NCBI RefSeq assembly: GCF_001424565.1
Contig: NZ_LMOL01000040.1
Span: 1 to 64,000 of the forward strand
From: Arthrobacter sp. Leaf141
Lineage (GTDB): Bacteria; Actinomycetota; Actinomycetes; Actinomycetales; Micrococcaceae
Direction of reading: 5' to 3'
Length of the DNA: 64,000 nt
Both the position numbers and the translations under genes were made by a program. How positions within the stretch are numbered: position 1 is the stretch's first letter; each line of letters opens with the position of its first letter. Positions 1 through 7,950 of this stretch are shown here, in pieces. The notes below the pieces were generated by a model. That model worked only from the letters and a program-made list of their open reading frames with translations, had not been told where the DNA came from and did not search any database.

Positions 1-1
1 C

Positions 2-301
2 GCCGCGGGCCTGATCGCTTTCGGCGCCGGACTCCTGGTCTCGTCCCTGATCCCGGCCAGCGAGAAGGAACGCGAAGCCGCGGACCAACTCAAAACAGCC
101 GCCGAACCCCTCACCAACCAACTCACCGACGCCGCCAAGGACATGGCCGAGGACCTCAAGCAACCCGCCCAGGACGCCATGGAAAGCCTCAAATCCACGG
201 CCACCGACGCCGCCGAACACGTCAAAGCCGAAGGCCAAGGCGCCGTCGCAGACGTCAAGGACCGCAGCACCGAAGCCAAAGACAACGTCCAAAACGCCTG
301 A
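2..301 (+). CDS. DUF3618-type protein, C-terminal fragment
   Basis: This is an open frame entering from the left edge and ending at TGA 299-301; about 99 C-terminal residues are visible. It begins with a small hydrophobic stretch (AAGLIAFGAGLLVSSLIP), followed by a charged Ala/Lys/Asp-rich amphipathic tail with repeated DAAKD/DAAEH-like heptads, probably helical or coiled coil. This is the C-terminal pattern of actinobacterial DUF3618 proteins, small membrane-anchored proteins often found with a phage-holin-family protein. The start and N-terminal domain lie outside the window. No enzymatic role is suggested. The next gene begins about 130 bp downstream on the same strand and is also of stress/envelope type. 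Confidence 0.7.
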   Translation, partial: AAGLIAFGAGLLVSSLIPASEKEREAADQLKTAAEPLTNQLTDAAKDMAEDLKQPAQDAMESLKSTATDAAEHVKAEGQGAVADVKDRSTEAKDNVQNA

Positions 302-435
302 CGCACACCATGAAGCGCCGCGACAACGCGCCAGCCCCGACGCTGGCGTCGGTGCGCGCCAAAAACACCTCGACCGCCCCGGAAACGGACCTCCGATGGT
401 CCGTTTTCTATCCGAAGTACAACATGGAGAACAAC

Positions 436-1260
436 ATGATCAGCAGTGAGAACCTTGCTTCCCTCAGCTCAGCTGGCGGCAACGTCATCGGATCCGACGG
501 CGGCAAAATCGGCTCCATCGGTCAGATCTACGCGGACGATGAAACCAACGAACCCACCTGGGTGACCGTTAAAACCGGTTTCTTCGGAAGCAATGAATCC
601 TTCGTCCCGCTGGACTCCGCCTCCCAGGACGGACACGACCTCGTCGTCCCCTACACCAAGGACAAGGTCAAAGACGCCCCGAACGTAGCACCCGACGGAC
701 ACCTGACCCCCCAGGAAGAAGACGAGCTCTACAGCTATTACGAGCTCCCCTCCGGCGCAGGGTACACCGGCACCAATACCGATGCCCGCACCAACACCGG
801 CAACAGCATTGACGCCGATGCCGGCACTGCCGACCGCGATGTGGTGGGCCATGACACCTCCGGCCCGACCACCGACGATGCCATGACCCGCTCCGAAGAG
901 CAGCTGCACGTTGGCACCCGCACGGAAGAAACCGGCCGGGCACGACTGCGCAAATATGTTGTCACGGAGAATGTGACCACTACAGTTCCCGTGCAGCGCG
1001 AAGAGGTTCGCCTCGAACGCGAGCCCATCACCGATGCCAACGTTGGAGATGCCAAGGCCGGCCCGGCCATCAGCGAGGAAGAACACGAAGTCATACTCCA
1101 CGAAGAGCGCCCCGTCGTGGAAAAGGAAACCGTGCCCGTCGAACGCGTGCGGCTCGAAAAGGACACCGTGACCGAACAGCACAACGTCACCAAGGAAGTA
1201 CGCAAAGAAGAAATCGAACTCGACGACGACAGCTCCACCGAACGGCGCAACGACCGCTAA
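436..1260 (+). CDS. PRC-barrel and DUF2382 (YsnF/AvaK-type) protein
   Basis: The protein has about 274 residues. I chose ATG 436 because GGAG lies 7-8 bases upstream; an in-frame ATG at 424 and a longer frame from 310 exist but have no ribosome site. Residues of about 1-95 form a PRC-barrel-like domain (NVIGSDGGKIGSIGQIYADD, then WVTVKTGFFGSNESFVPL). A low-complexity Thr/Asn/Ala linker follows. Residues of about 170-270 form a DUF2382 domain with the repeated patterns VPVQREEVRLEREP and VPVERVRLEKD. In actinobacteria this pair is a soluble, stress-associated protein of unknown biochemical role. A strong hairpin follows the stop codon. Confidence 0.85.
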   Translation: MISSENLASLSSAGGNVIGSDGGKIGSIGQIYADDETNEPTWVTVKTGFFGSNESFVPLDSASQDGHDLVVPYTKDKVKDAPNVAPDGHLTPQEEDELYSYYELPSGAGYTGTNTDARTNTGNSIDADAGTADRDVVGHDTSGPTTDDAMTRSEEQLHVGTRTEETGRARLRKYVVTENVTTTVPVQREEVRLEREPITDANVGDAKAGPAISEEEHEVILHEERPVVEKETVPVERVRLEKDTVTEQHNVTKEVRKEEIELDDDSSTERRNDR

Positions 1261-1302
1261 CTCTGCGCTCCTTGGCCAGCGCCGGTCAGCCCGGCACCAC
1301 AC

Positions 1303-1338
1303 CGGAGGTCCGTCTCCCCATGGGGAGGCGGACCTCCG
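1303..1338. terminator. Bidirectional hairpin terminator
   Basis: This is an 18-base inverted repeat (1303-1320 against 1321-1338) that pairs along its whole length with one G-U wobble, leaving only the tip as loop. It sits between the stop of the PRC-barrel gene (1260, plus) and the stop of the LmeA-like gene (1386, minus), so it can serve both convergent genes. Only a short T pair follows. Confidence 0.75.
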
Positions 1339-1385
1339 TTCGTACTGAACGGCGCGAAAGCCGGGAGGCCGGGGGGTGGGTGTTG

Positions 1386-2078
1386 CTATGGGGTGAGCCT
1401 GACGTCGTCACCCCGGAGAGTTGCGCGGAAGCCGTCGCTCTGGACAACAACGTCTTGGAGCCCGAGCCCATCCGGCAGGCCCTCGATGTTGTGTTCGATT
1501 GTGACGAGCCTTCGCACGACGGCAGCCGTAGCGGCGGAGAGAAAGTCCGGCCCGCCAACGTCGATGGAGCGTGGCTCAACAACGATCCTTCCGGCCTTCA
1601 CCTCGACAGTGCCCGTTGCAACGACCCGCACTTCCCGGCCGAGGACCTCAACGTCGCGGACCACCGTGGCCTGCCCGTCGTCGGCGGCGCGAACCACTGT
1701 GCCATCCCCGAGTTCCCCGGCGACGACCTCGAACGGGACGGTCGCGTCGACATCGAGCCGGTCAGCAACCAGCCCATCCGGGCCGGTAACAACGCCCTGC
1801 CCCACGGCTTCGACATCCCTGAGCGTCGAACCGGCGGTCACTACGGTCCCCGCGTCAAGCGCAAGATCGGAGAACCACACGTCATCCTCCCGCAGGCCTG
1901 CGGGCGCCTCCCTGCCTGGCTGATGTGCCGAGCCCTTGGACGGCGACGTTTCGGGCCCGGACTGGCTCCCGCCGGCCGGGGAACTCACCACCCACCAGAG
2001 GATTACGGCTGCGACGCCGAGCATCAAAACCATACACACAGCACCGATGAACCAGTCTTTCGCGCGTTTCCACTCCAT
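1386..2078 (-). CDS. LmeA-like (DUF2993) membrane-anchored lipid-binding protein
   Basis: The protein has about 230 residues from ATG 2078. A longer frame from 2153 is possible, but its extra N-terminus does not look like protein of this family. Residues of about 9-28 form one hydrophobic anchor (GAVCMVLMLGVAAVILWWVV) after a basic start (MEWKRAKDW), so the bulk is extracytoplasmic. The rest is a beta-rich DUF2993 domain rich in Val/Asp (for example DVWFSDLALDAG and GLPDGLGLQDVVVQSDGF). Mycobacterial LmeA of this family affects lipomannan elongation and binds phospholipid; that role here is inference. The ribosome site is weak: an AGGTGG-like run lies about 20 bases upstream of the ATG. Confidence 0.7.
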   Translation of the reverse strand: MEWKRAKDWFIGAVCMVLMLGVAAVILWWVVSSPAGGSQSGPETSPSKGSAHQPGREAPAGLREDDVWFSDLALDAGTVVTAGSTLRDVEAVGQGVVTGPDGLVADRLDVDATVPFEVVAGELGDGTVVRAADDGQATVVRDVEVLGREVRVVATGTVEVKAGRIVVEPRSIDVGGPDFLSAATAAVVRRLVTIEHNIEGLPDGLGLQDVVVQSDGFRATLRGDDVRLTP

Positions 2079-2154
2079 GGAAACATTCTGACGGCTGACC
2101 ACCTCCACATGCGACGGCTTGTGAGGGCACTCGGCGCTGACTCCCCCGAACATG

Positions 2155-2172
2155 TACTAAGTTTGCTTAGTA
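2155..2172. promoter_or_regulatory. Palindromic operator candidate
   Basis: TACTAAG-TTTG-CTTAGTA is a perfect 7-bp inverted repeat with a 4-bp centre. It lies in the divergent gap between the LmeA-like gene and the small membrane-protein gene, about 16 bp upstream of the latter's -10-like hexamer (TAGACT, 2188-2193). It would cover that promoter's -35 region. The regulator is unknown. Confidence 0.45.
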
Positions 2173-2187
2173 TGCGAGGTTTCGGCC

Positions 2188-2193
2188 TAGACT
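2188..2193 (+). promoter_or_regulatory. -10 element for a leaderless transcript
   Basis: TAGACT fits the actinobacterial TAnnnT -10 pattern and ends six bases before the ATG at 2200, so transcription would start at or next to the start codon. This would explain why the small gene at 2200 has no ribosome site. The -35 is not clear. Confidence 0.35.
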
Positions 2194-2199
2194 GGCACG

Positions 2200-2352
2200 A
2201 TGGATTCGATATCGGCCATTGGCCTCGTGTTCCTTGCAGCCATCGTGTGGACGGGCATCACGGCAGTGCTCTTATGGGGCGGGGATCATCAAAAGCAACG
2301 CCTACAGGGGCTCACAGAAGGAGCCAAAGCCGGAATGCGTGCCACCCCGTGA
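2200..2352 (+). CDS. Small membrane protein, 50 residues
   Basis: The frame starts at ATG 2200 and ends at TGA 2350-2352. Residues of about 5-26 form one transmembrane helix (SAIGLVFLAAIVWTGITAVLLW). A short basic cytoplasmic tail follows (GGDHQKQRLQGLTEGAKAG). No ribosome site is visible; the -10-like TAGACT six bases upstream suggests leaderless expression. I do not recognise a family. The hydrophobic helix, clean codons and palindrome-bearing upstream region support a real gene, but its short length keeps confidence moderate. Confidence 0.5.
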   Translation: MDSISAIGLVFLAAIVWTGITAVLLWGGDHQKQRLQGLTEGAKAGMRATP

Positions 2353-2388
2353 TCAGCGCTTAGCCGCCGTCCGCCGGCGTCGATCTGC

Positions 2389-3468
2389 TCAATCTCGTTG
2401 TTCGGTCCTTGCTGCGCCCACGCGAGTGCCGACGATCTGCGCCAGCAGGGATCGGCGATTGTGCGTGCGTGATTTCGCGAAAATGGTTTTGAGGTGGTCT
2501 TGCACGGTCAACTCTGAAAGCGTCATCGCCGCGGCAATCGTTTTCGTGTCGCTTCCCGCTACAAGCATTCCCAGGAGCTCCGCCTCGCGTGGGGTCATAC
2601 CGTAGGCCAGGGCGTAGACCTCAAGCCGCTCGTCGGGAGCGGCAGCCTCCAGAGTCACAGCTATCTGCGAACCCATTCTTGCGGCGCGAACGGTGATCCA
2701 CGTGCCCTCCATGAGATGCACACGCGCGCTGGCCTCGTGCGAGTCGACATCCTGTTCAACCGCAAGTAACTGCGCTGCAGCATTGTAGACACTCGCGGGC
2801 ACCGGCGGCAGGGTGCCGGCAGTTGGCAGGAGTGTTCGAAGCCACTCTCCGGCCGCCCCGGTCTGGCTGACCACTTCGAGGTTCTCGCTGAGAATAAGGA
2901 CTACGGGCCCTCTTCCGAGGCGCAGCGCCGGCGGAATCGTCGAAAATGTACCCGCCTGCCGCATCCGAAGCGCTCGTGTCAGCGACGGCGCGAGATCACT
3001 CAGAAACGCGAGTTCATGGCTGCCGAATGCCTTTGGACTCGTTCGCCATAGGTCAAGAAAACCCCAGCAACCATGGCTGTCTGCCATCACGATCGAGGCC
3101 ACATCCTTGACCCGGTAATTTTGCAGCATTTCCGTCCAGAGAAGGCTTTCCGCTAGCTCTGCACCCGTCGCCTCGAGCAGCGACGCCGCCGCCACCCGGC
3201 GGGTGATCAAATCAGTCCATCGATTGACCTTGGTTAGGTACTTAAACTTGATAAGGGACGGCAGCTGACCGAATGCCGGGACATCCGCGTGCGGGTCAGA
3301 ACCGACTGTGGTCACCGGATCCGTGAGCAGCCAAACGTGGGCATCGAAGTCGAGAGCACGATGCAATTCGCGAAGCGCGTCAGTTCGGAACGTTCTGGCA
3401 TCTGAAGGCACTGCGCTGATGGACTCTATTCGCTCCCGAACGTTGGCCAGTGTCAGTTGCGTGACCAT
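2389..3468 (-). CDS. LuxR-family transcriptional regulator
   Basis: The protein has about 359 residues from ATG 3468 (MVTQLTLANVRERIES); the open frame extends to 3642, but those residues are unlike the family. The first roughly 280 residues look like a GAF/PAS-type sensor region (HRALDFDAHVWLL, later SHGCWGFLDLWR). The C-terminal 65 residues are a LuxR-type helix-turn-helix, seen in GMTPREAELLGMLVAGSDTK and LSELTVQDHLKTIFAKS. Such standalone LuxR proteins usually respond to a small ligand and act locally. The divergent gene at 3614 is a possible target, with 145 bp between the starts. The ligand cannot be told from sequence. Confidence 0.85.
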   Translation of the reverse strand: MVTQLTLANVRERIESISAVPSDARTFRTDALRELHRALDFDAHVWLLTDPVTTVGSDPHADVPAFGQLPSLIKFKYLTKVNRWTDLITRRVAAASLLEATGAELAESLLWTEMLQNYRVKDVASIVMADSHGCWGFLDLWRTSPKAFGSHELAFLSDLAPSLTRALRMRQAGTFSTIPPALRLGRGPVVLILSENLEVVSQTGAAGEWLRTLLPTAGTLPPVPASVYNAAAQLLAVEQDVDSHEASARVHLMEGTWITVRAARMGSQIAVTLEAAAPDERLEVYALAYGMTPREAELLGMLVAGSDTKTIAAAMTLSELTVQDHLKTIFAKSRTHNRRSLLAQIVGTRVGAARTEQRD

Positions 3469-3613
3469 ATCTCGACAGTACGCCCAAAAAGCCCCGTTCC
3501 TCCGCCTTGAGATTGCAGCTGCCCGCTGGAAGAAAGATCCCAGAAAGTTGGGATGGTTACCGAGAGCGACGAACCCTACGCTCAGGGCACACCCCAACGA
3601 GAAAGTACGGGAC

Positions 3614-3910
3614 ATGCCTATTCTCAGGATTGAACACCGCACTCACGACTTCGCGACATGGAAGGCCGCGTTCGACCGGGACCCGGCCGGGCGAGGCAAA
3701 GCAGGCGTGCAGAGGTACTCCATTTACCAGCCCGTCGATAACCCCCGGTATGTTCTGATCGACCTTGAGTTCCCGACGGTCTCCCAAGCCGAACGCCTCC
3801 TGGCGTCGATGAGACAGATCTGGAGTTCCGGGGCCGCAGGGCCCGCCTTCGGGGGCGAGCCACGGACGCAGATCCTCGACACCAAGGAAGTCGTTCAACT
3901 CGAAGCCTGA
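3614..3910 (+). CDS. Small conserved-type protein, possible dimeric alpha+beta barrel
   Basis: The protein has 98 residues. ATG 3614 is chosen because GAGAAAG lies about 10 bases upstream, and the longer in-frame extension is antisense to the LuxR gene. The sequence starts MPILRIEHRTHDFATWKAAF and has the alternating strand/helix pattern of small ferredoxin-like dimeric alpha+beta barrel proteins (monooxygenase/cyclase-like). I see no catalytic residues that would settle a function. It is divergent from the LuxR regulator and may be controlled by it; that is inference from position only. Confidence 0.65.
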   Translation: MPILRIEHRTHDFATWKAAFDRDPAGRGKAGVQRYSIYQPVDNPRYVLIDLEFPTVSQAERLLASMRQIWSSGAAGPAFGGEPRTQILDTKEVVQLEA

Positions 3911-4000
3911 CGGCGGGTATTTACGTGCGGCAATGCCCGGACAGTCATACAGCGGGCCAGCCGGGATTGGCGCTTACCCGCTGGCGGCCTAACCATCAGC

Positions 4001-4939
4001 TCAGAGATAATCACTGCCACGTTCACGGGCGATCTCCAGAAGGGTTGAATGGAAAGCTACCTCGGCGGGTGCGTATACCTTGTCTTGGCGTTGGGCCAGA
4101 AGAACCCGGCGCAGGGGGGCGTCAGCGCCGAGGCTTAGGACCCTGACATCGGGATGCTGCAAGGCCACTGCTGTTTTGGGGACCATCGCCACACCCATGC
4201 CCACGCTGACCATGGCTTGAGCCTCTTGGTAATCGTTGGCCAGGAACCCGATATTCGGCTCAAAGCCGGCGTCGTGGGCGGATCGTTGAAGTACCTCAAC
4301 CACAGGGTGCGCCTCTGCACGGACTATCCACGACTCCTTTCGGAGGTCTTTCATGGACACTTCATCACGATCCGCCAAGGGGTGCCCCTTGGCCACAAGG
4401 ACCACCGTGCTCTCCTGGAACACCTCCGTGATCCGAATGGATTCGTCGTTGAAGCGGTTCCAAGGGTAATCCCAGAGCAGGCACAGTCCAGTCACTCCGG
4501 ACTCCAGGTCCGAAACCAGTTCATCGAAGCGGGCGCTGCGCACAGACAGGCCAATTGCCGGGTAGCGCTTCTTGAATGCGCGGATCACCAGCGGCAAAAA
4601 TGAACCGGCCAACGTGGGAAACGTACCCACGGTCAACGAGCCCCGGCCCAACCCGGCAATCTGACCCAAGTCGGACCGGGCCGCACGCATCTGTCCTACG
4701 ATCCTCCGTGCGTGTCCAGCCAGCACCTGACCGGCCTCCGTGGGAACCACCCCGCGGGATCGGCGATTGAGGAGGGGCTGCCCTACTTCCTGCTCCAACT
4801 TCCGCAACTGCTGGGAGACGGCAGACGGTGAGTACATCATGATGTCAGCCGCCGCCGTGATGGATCCTTGCTCAACCACCTCCACCAGGAGGGCGAGCCG
4901 CCGAATATCAAATAAATCCATGTTCTCATCGTTAAGCAT
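4001..4939 (-). CDS. LysR-family transcriptional regulator
   Basis: The protein has about 312 residues from ATG 4939, which has GGGGAAGG upstream; an internal ATG at 4921 (MDLFDIRRL) is the alternative. The N-terminus carries the LysR winged helix (ITAAADIMMYSPSAVSQQLR, then LNRRSRGVVPTEAG). The remainder is a periplasmic-binding-like effector domain (GSLTVGTFPTLAGSFLPLVI near residue 95). It is divergent from the prpF-like gene at 5179, the usual LysR arrangement. It probably controls the PrpF/permease pair in response to their substrate, likely a tricarboxylate or dicarboxylate. Confidence 0.9.
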   Translation of the reverse strand: MLNDENMDLFDIRRLALLVEVVEQGSITAAADIMMYSPSAVSQQLRKLEQEVGQPLLNRRSRGVVPTEAGQVLAGHARRIVGQMRAARSDLGQIAGLGRGSLTVGTFPTLAGSFLPLVIRAFKKRYPAIGLSVRSARFDELVSDLESGVTGLCLLWDYPWNRFNDESIRITEVFQESTVVLVAKGHPLADRDEVSMKDLRKESWIVRAEAHPVVEVLQRSAHDAGFEPNIGFLANDYQEAQAMVSVGMGVAMVPKTAVALQHPDVRVLSLGADAPLRRVLLAQRQDKVYAPAEVAFHSTLLEIARERGSDYL

Positions 4940-5083
4940 TGCTTCAGCCTTCCCCGTATTTTGTTCATTCTACGCAGGACTGCGATTCCCGGTGCCTGCC
5001 GGAGGGTGATAATCCGGGACCAGGCAATTCTTCAGCTCCGCCTCGTCCTGCCGCAGCAATGAGTGAAGCATCCCTACACTCCC

Positions 5084-5111
5084 CTTCATATATCCAACAT
5101 TGTCTTCATAT
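5084..5111. promoter_or_regulatory. Direct repeat, possible LysR binding region
   Basis: CTTCATAT occurs at 5084-5091 and again at 5104-5111, a 20-bp step of about two helical turns. It lies between the divergent LysR gene and the prpF-like gene, where a LysR regulator would be expected to bind. No confident -35/-10 pair is visible. Confidence 0.3.
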
Positions 5112-5178
5112 GTGATTCGCATCATCCTCGTAACAGGCCGCAAAATTTGCAGGATGCCACGAGAGGCAGGGAAGCACA

Positions 5179-6297
5179 ATGAAGATCGAAGCCGAATGGA
5201 TGCGCGGAGGCACCAGCAAGTGCTGGGTCTTTGAAACCGAAGACCTGGACAGGGCCAACGCCAATCTGGACGATCTCCTGCCCCGACTCTTCGGAAGCCC
5301 GGATTCCCGGCAGATCGACGGCGTAGGCGGGGCCACTTCAACCACCAGCAAGGCAATGCTCCTAAGCCGCCCGGCGGACAAGGAAGTGGATGTCGAATTC
5401 ACTTTCGCCCAGGTGGGCATCGAAGAAGCATCTGTTGACTGGGGCAGCAACTGCGGAAACTGCTCGGCGGTTGTGGGTCTTTATGCCATCGAGAAAGGGT
5501 GGGTAGTTCCTTCCGGCGACTCCACGCGGATCGTCACGCGGAACACCAACACGGGACAGATCATCATTCAGCGGGTTTCAACACCCGCCGGCGCCCTGCC
5601 GATCGTCCCGGACGCACAGATGCCCGGCGTTGTGTTTCCCGGCTACAGAGTGGGGCTCGGCTTCCAGAATCCGGCCGGCAAGACCACCGGACAACTGCTG
5701 CCCACGGGCTCGGCATCTGACACGATCGTTGCCGGCGGAACCCGCTGGACGGTTTCCATGGTGGACGCCGGCGCACCCGTAGTCATGGTGCGGGCTGAGG
5801 AACTTGGCCTGGATACTGCCCGCTACGACACATGGAAAGCCGAAGTTGAACTTCAACTCGACACACTGGACGTAATACGCCGCCAGGCTGCGGTCCGGAT
5901 GGGAATGGCAGCAACTCCCGCCCAGGCCGCGCGGGCTGTTCCCAAACTTGCAATCGTCGGCCCGCCCGAAGGGCCTGACGCCGCAGGTGACGTAAACGTC
6001 ATGATGCTCTCCATGGGGAAACCGCATCCCGCACTGGCGATCACCGGCAGCATCGCGCTGACGCTCGCTGCCCGTACGCCGGGCACCGTGCTGAACACCA
6101 TCACCGGCAACACATCCATAGCAGTTCTGAAGCTCAGGACGCCCGCGGGCGTCATCGAAACCTGGAGCGAGGAACAAGACGGATCCCTGCTGGTCGGCGT
6201 CGACCGGACGGCGCGCACCATCGCCTCCAGCATCATCCACCTTCCGGAGACTCTCGGCAACGCCGTCGAAGCCTCACTAGCAACAGCCACTCGATGA
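5179..6297 (+). CDS. PrpF-family isomerase (4-oxalomesaconate tautomerase-like)
   Basis: The protein has 372 residues. ATG 5179 has a good ribosome site (GGGAAG, spacing 6). The family signature is clear: MRGGTSKCWVF at the start, DGVGGATSTTSKAML, and the cysteine-bearing DWGSNCGNCSAVVG around residue 95. PrpF relatives (two-domain diaminopimelate-epimerase-like fold) isomerise unsaturated tricarboxylic acids such as methylaconitate or 4-oxalomesaconate using two cysteines. No methylcitrate or protocatechuate genes are adjacent, so the exact substrate is open. It is followed after 12 bp by an organic-acid permease with which it surely forms an operon, and is probably controlled by the divergent LysR protein. 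Confidence 0.85.
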   Translation: MKIEAEWMRGGTSKCWVFETEDLDRANANLDDLLPRLFGSPDSRQIDGVGGATSTTSKAMLLSRPADKEVDVEFTFAQVGIEEASVDWGSNCGNCSAVVGLYAIEKGWVVPSGDSTRIVTRNTNTGQIIIQRVSTPAGALPIVPDAQMPGVVFPGYRVGLGFQNPAGKTTGQLLPTGSASDTIVAGGTRWTVSMVDAGAPVVMVRAEELGLDTARYDTWKAEVELQLDTLDVIRRQAAVRMGMAATPAQAARAVPKLAIVGPPEGPDAAGDVNVMMLSMGKPHPALAITGSIALTLAARTPGTVLNTITGNTSIAVLKLRTPAGVIETWSEEQDGSLLVGVDRTARTIASSIIHLPETLGNAVEASLATATR

Positions 6298-6309
6298 GGA
6301 GAAAACACC

Positions 6310-7755
6310 ATGGCTAAGACTATTTTCAAACCAGCTCCCGAGGCTGAGAGCGACATCCGGGAAGAACGTTCCCAGCAGCCCAACAACCGCCGCCGTATCC
6401 TGCTGGTAACGGTTGCCGCTTCTGCCATTCTGGGCCTGGTCGCCATCCTGTTCGGGGGTGCCCTCTTCAACCCGGCGGCCACCCCGGAATCGGAGCCGAC
6501 CATGACCGCCACCCAGATCATCCCGCTGGTAATCCTCGTGGTGATGTTCGTTGTCGCCACCAAGTGGCCCTTGAACATCGGCGTCATGGGACTCGTGGCC
6601 TCCTTCGGCGTCGGCTACTTCATGCTCGGCATGACCGACAAGGAAATCCTTGCCGACTTCCCCGCCAATATCGTGATCACGATCATCGGAGTCACGTACT
6701 TCTTCAGCATGGCCCAGAGGAACGGGACCATCGACATCATCGTCCAGAACTGTGTGCGGCTGGTGCGGGGCAAGACAATGCTTCTGCCGTGGGTATTCTT
6801 CCTTCTGGCAGCATCGCTCACCGCGCTTGGAACCTTCTCCCCTGCCGCCGTCGCACTCCTGGCCCCCGCCGCCATCGGACTGGCCTACGAATCGCGCATC
6901 CACCCCGTGCTCATGGGCGCTTTCATCATCAACGGAGCTCACGCCGGCGGCTTCTCGCCGCTGTCCGTGGCAGGCGTCCTGGTCCATGACATCGCGGTGA
7001 AGAACGGCTTTCCGATCTCCCAAGGCGCGCTTTTCGGAGCGAGCTTTGCCCTGAATCTGATCCTGTCCGTGCTGACGGTAGTGGTGTTCGCCCTCCTGGG
7101 TAAGCTTCGCGACGGCGCTGCCGGCCAGCACGCCGACCTTGAGACCCGCACCACCCGGCCACGCGGCCAGCAAATCCTCACCTTGGGACTCATTGTGGCC
7201 ATGCTCGTCTGCGCTTTGGGCTTCCACATGCCGATCGGCTTTGTCGCCCTCTCAGCAGGACTCCTGCTGGCACTGGTCAACATCAAGGAACACCAGACCT
7301 TCATCGGCGGAGTCTCCTGGTCAACTGTGCTGCTCGTCGCAGGGATGATCACCTACGTCTCCCTGCTCCAGCACGTCGGGGTCATCGATACCCTCGCCGA
7401 GCAGGCCCTGGCCCTTGGAGCACCGCTCCTCATCGCCCTCGTGCTCTGCTACGTCATCGGTGTCGGCTCAGCCTTCGCATCATCCACCGCACTGCTGACG
7501 GCCTTCATCCCCTTGGCTGGTCCCCTCCTGGCAACCAGCTCACTGAGCGCGTCGGGGACAGTGGCTGCCCTCGCCATCGCCGCGACTGTCGTGGATGTAT
7601 CGCCCTTCTCCACCGACGGTGCCCTGGTGGTCGCCAACGCCCGCGAAGACGACCGCCAGCGCGTTTACAAGCAGCTGATGATGTACGCCGGCGGAGTAGT
7701 CCTGGTAGCACCCGCACTTGCCTGGGCCTTGCTGGTACCAACCGGCATCATGTAG
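6310..7755 (+). CDS. MatC/SLC13-type organic-acid permease
   Basis: The protein has 481 residues and starts at ATG 6310; its ribosome site GAGGAG overlaps the prpF-like stop codon, so the two are cotranslated. A soluble basic N-terminus of about 25 residues is followed by about 12 hydrophobic segments. The N-terminal half resembles the MatC N-terminal domain (PLVILVVMFVVATKWPLNIG, LPWVFFLLAASLTALG), and GAHAGGFSPLSVAGV is a typical substrate-site loop of the SLC13/DASS superfamily. These carriers move di- or tricarboxylates with cations. Paired with a PrpF isomerase, it likely imports an unsaturated tri- or dicarboxylate such as aconitate-type acids. The terminator downstream ends the pair. 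Confidence 0.8.
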   Translation: MAKTIFKPAPEAESDIREERSQQPNNRRRILLVTVAASAILGLVAILFGGALFNPAATPESEPTMTATQIIPLVILVVMFVVATKWPLNIGVMGLVASFGVGYFMLGMTDKEILADFPANIVITIIGVTYFFSMAQRNGTIDIIVQNCVRLVRGKTMLLPWVFFLLAASLTALGTFSPAAVALLAPAAIGLAYESRIHPVLMGAFIINGAHAGGFSPLSVAGVLVHDIAVKNGFPISQGALFGASFALNLILSVLTVVVFALLGKLRDGAAGQHADLETRTTRPRGQQILTLGLIVAMLVCALGFHMPIGFVALSAGLLLALVNIKEHQTFIGGVSWSTVLLVAGMITYVSLLQHVGVIDTLAEQALALGAPLLIALVLCYVIGVGSAFASSTALLTAFIPLAGPLLATSSLSASGTVAALAIAATVVDVSPFSTDGALVVANAREDDRQRVYKQLMMYAGGVVLVAPALAWALLVPTGIM

Positions 7756-7871
7756 GCCGCAAGGCCATGAAGACTGCCGGCATCAACGATCGGCCGGCGT
7801 GGGGATTGCGCCTTGCACACCATCGCAACAGGTAGCCCGAGAGACGGGCGCAAAAGCGCAAACCCCGTGCA

Positions 7872-7915
7872 CCTGAGGCAGGGCCGCCACACCGGCGGGC
7901 CCTGCCTTAGGTTTT
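7872..7915 (+). terminator. Rho-independent terminator
   Basis: CCTGAGGCAGGGCCGCC (7872-7888) pairs with the complementary run at 7894-7911 with one bulged G, and TTTTA follows. It lies downstream of the permease gene and ahead of the convergent GH32 gene. Confidence 0.75.
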
Positions 7916-7950
7916 ACAGTCCGGCCTTGTGCACTCCAGGCAGGAGCGGG

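Noticed and set aside
1272..2363. A 363-codon plus-strand frame
   Set aside because: It is antisense to the LmeA-like gene, whose protein has a membrane anchor and a DUF2993 pattern; the frame also starts inside the terminator region.
4970..5356. A 128-codon minus-strand frame over the LysR/prpF gap
   Set aside because: It overlaps the start of the prpF-like gene and lacks a ribosome site; the region is better explained as regulatory.
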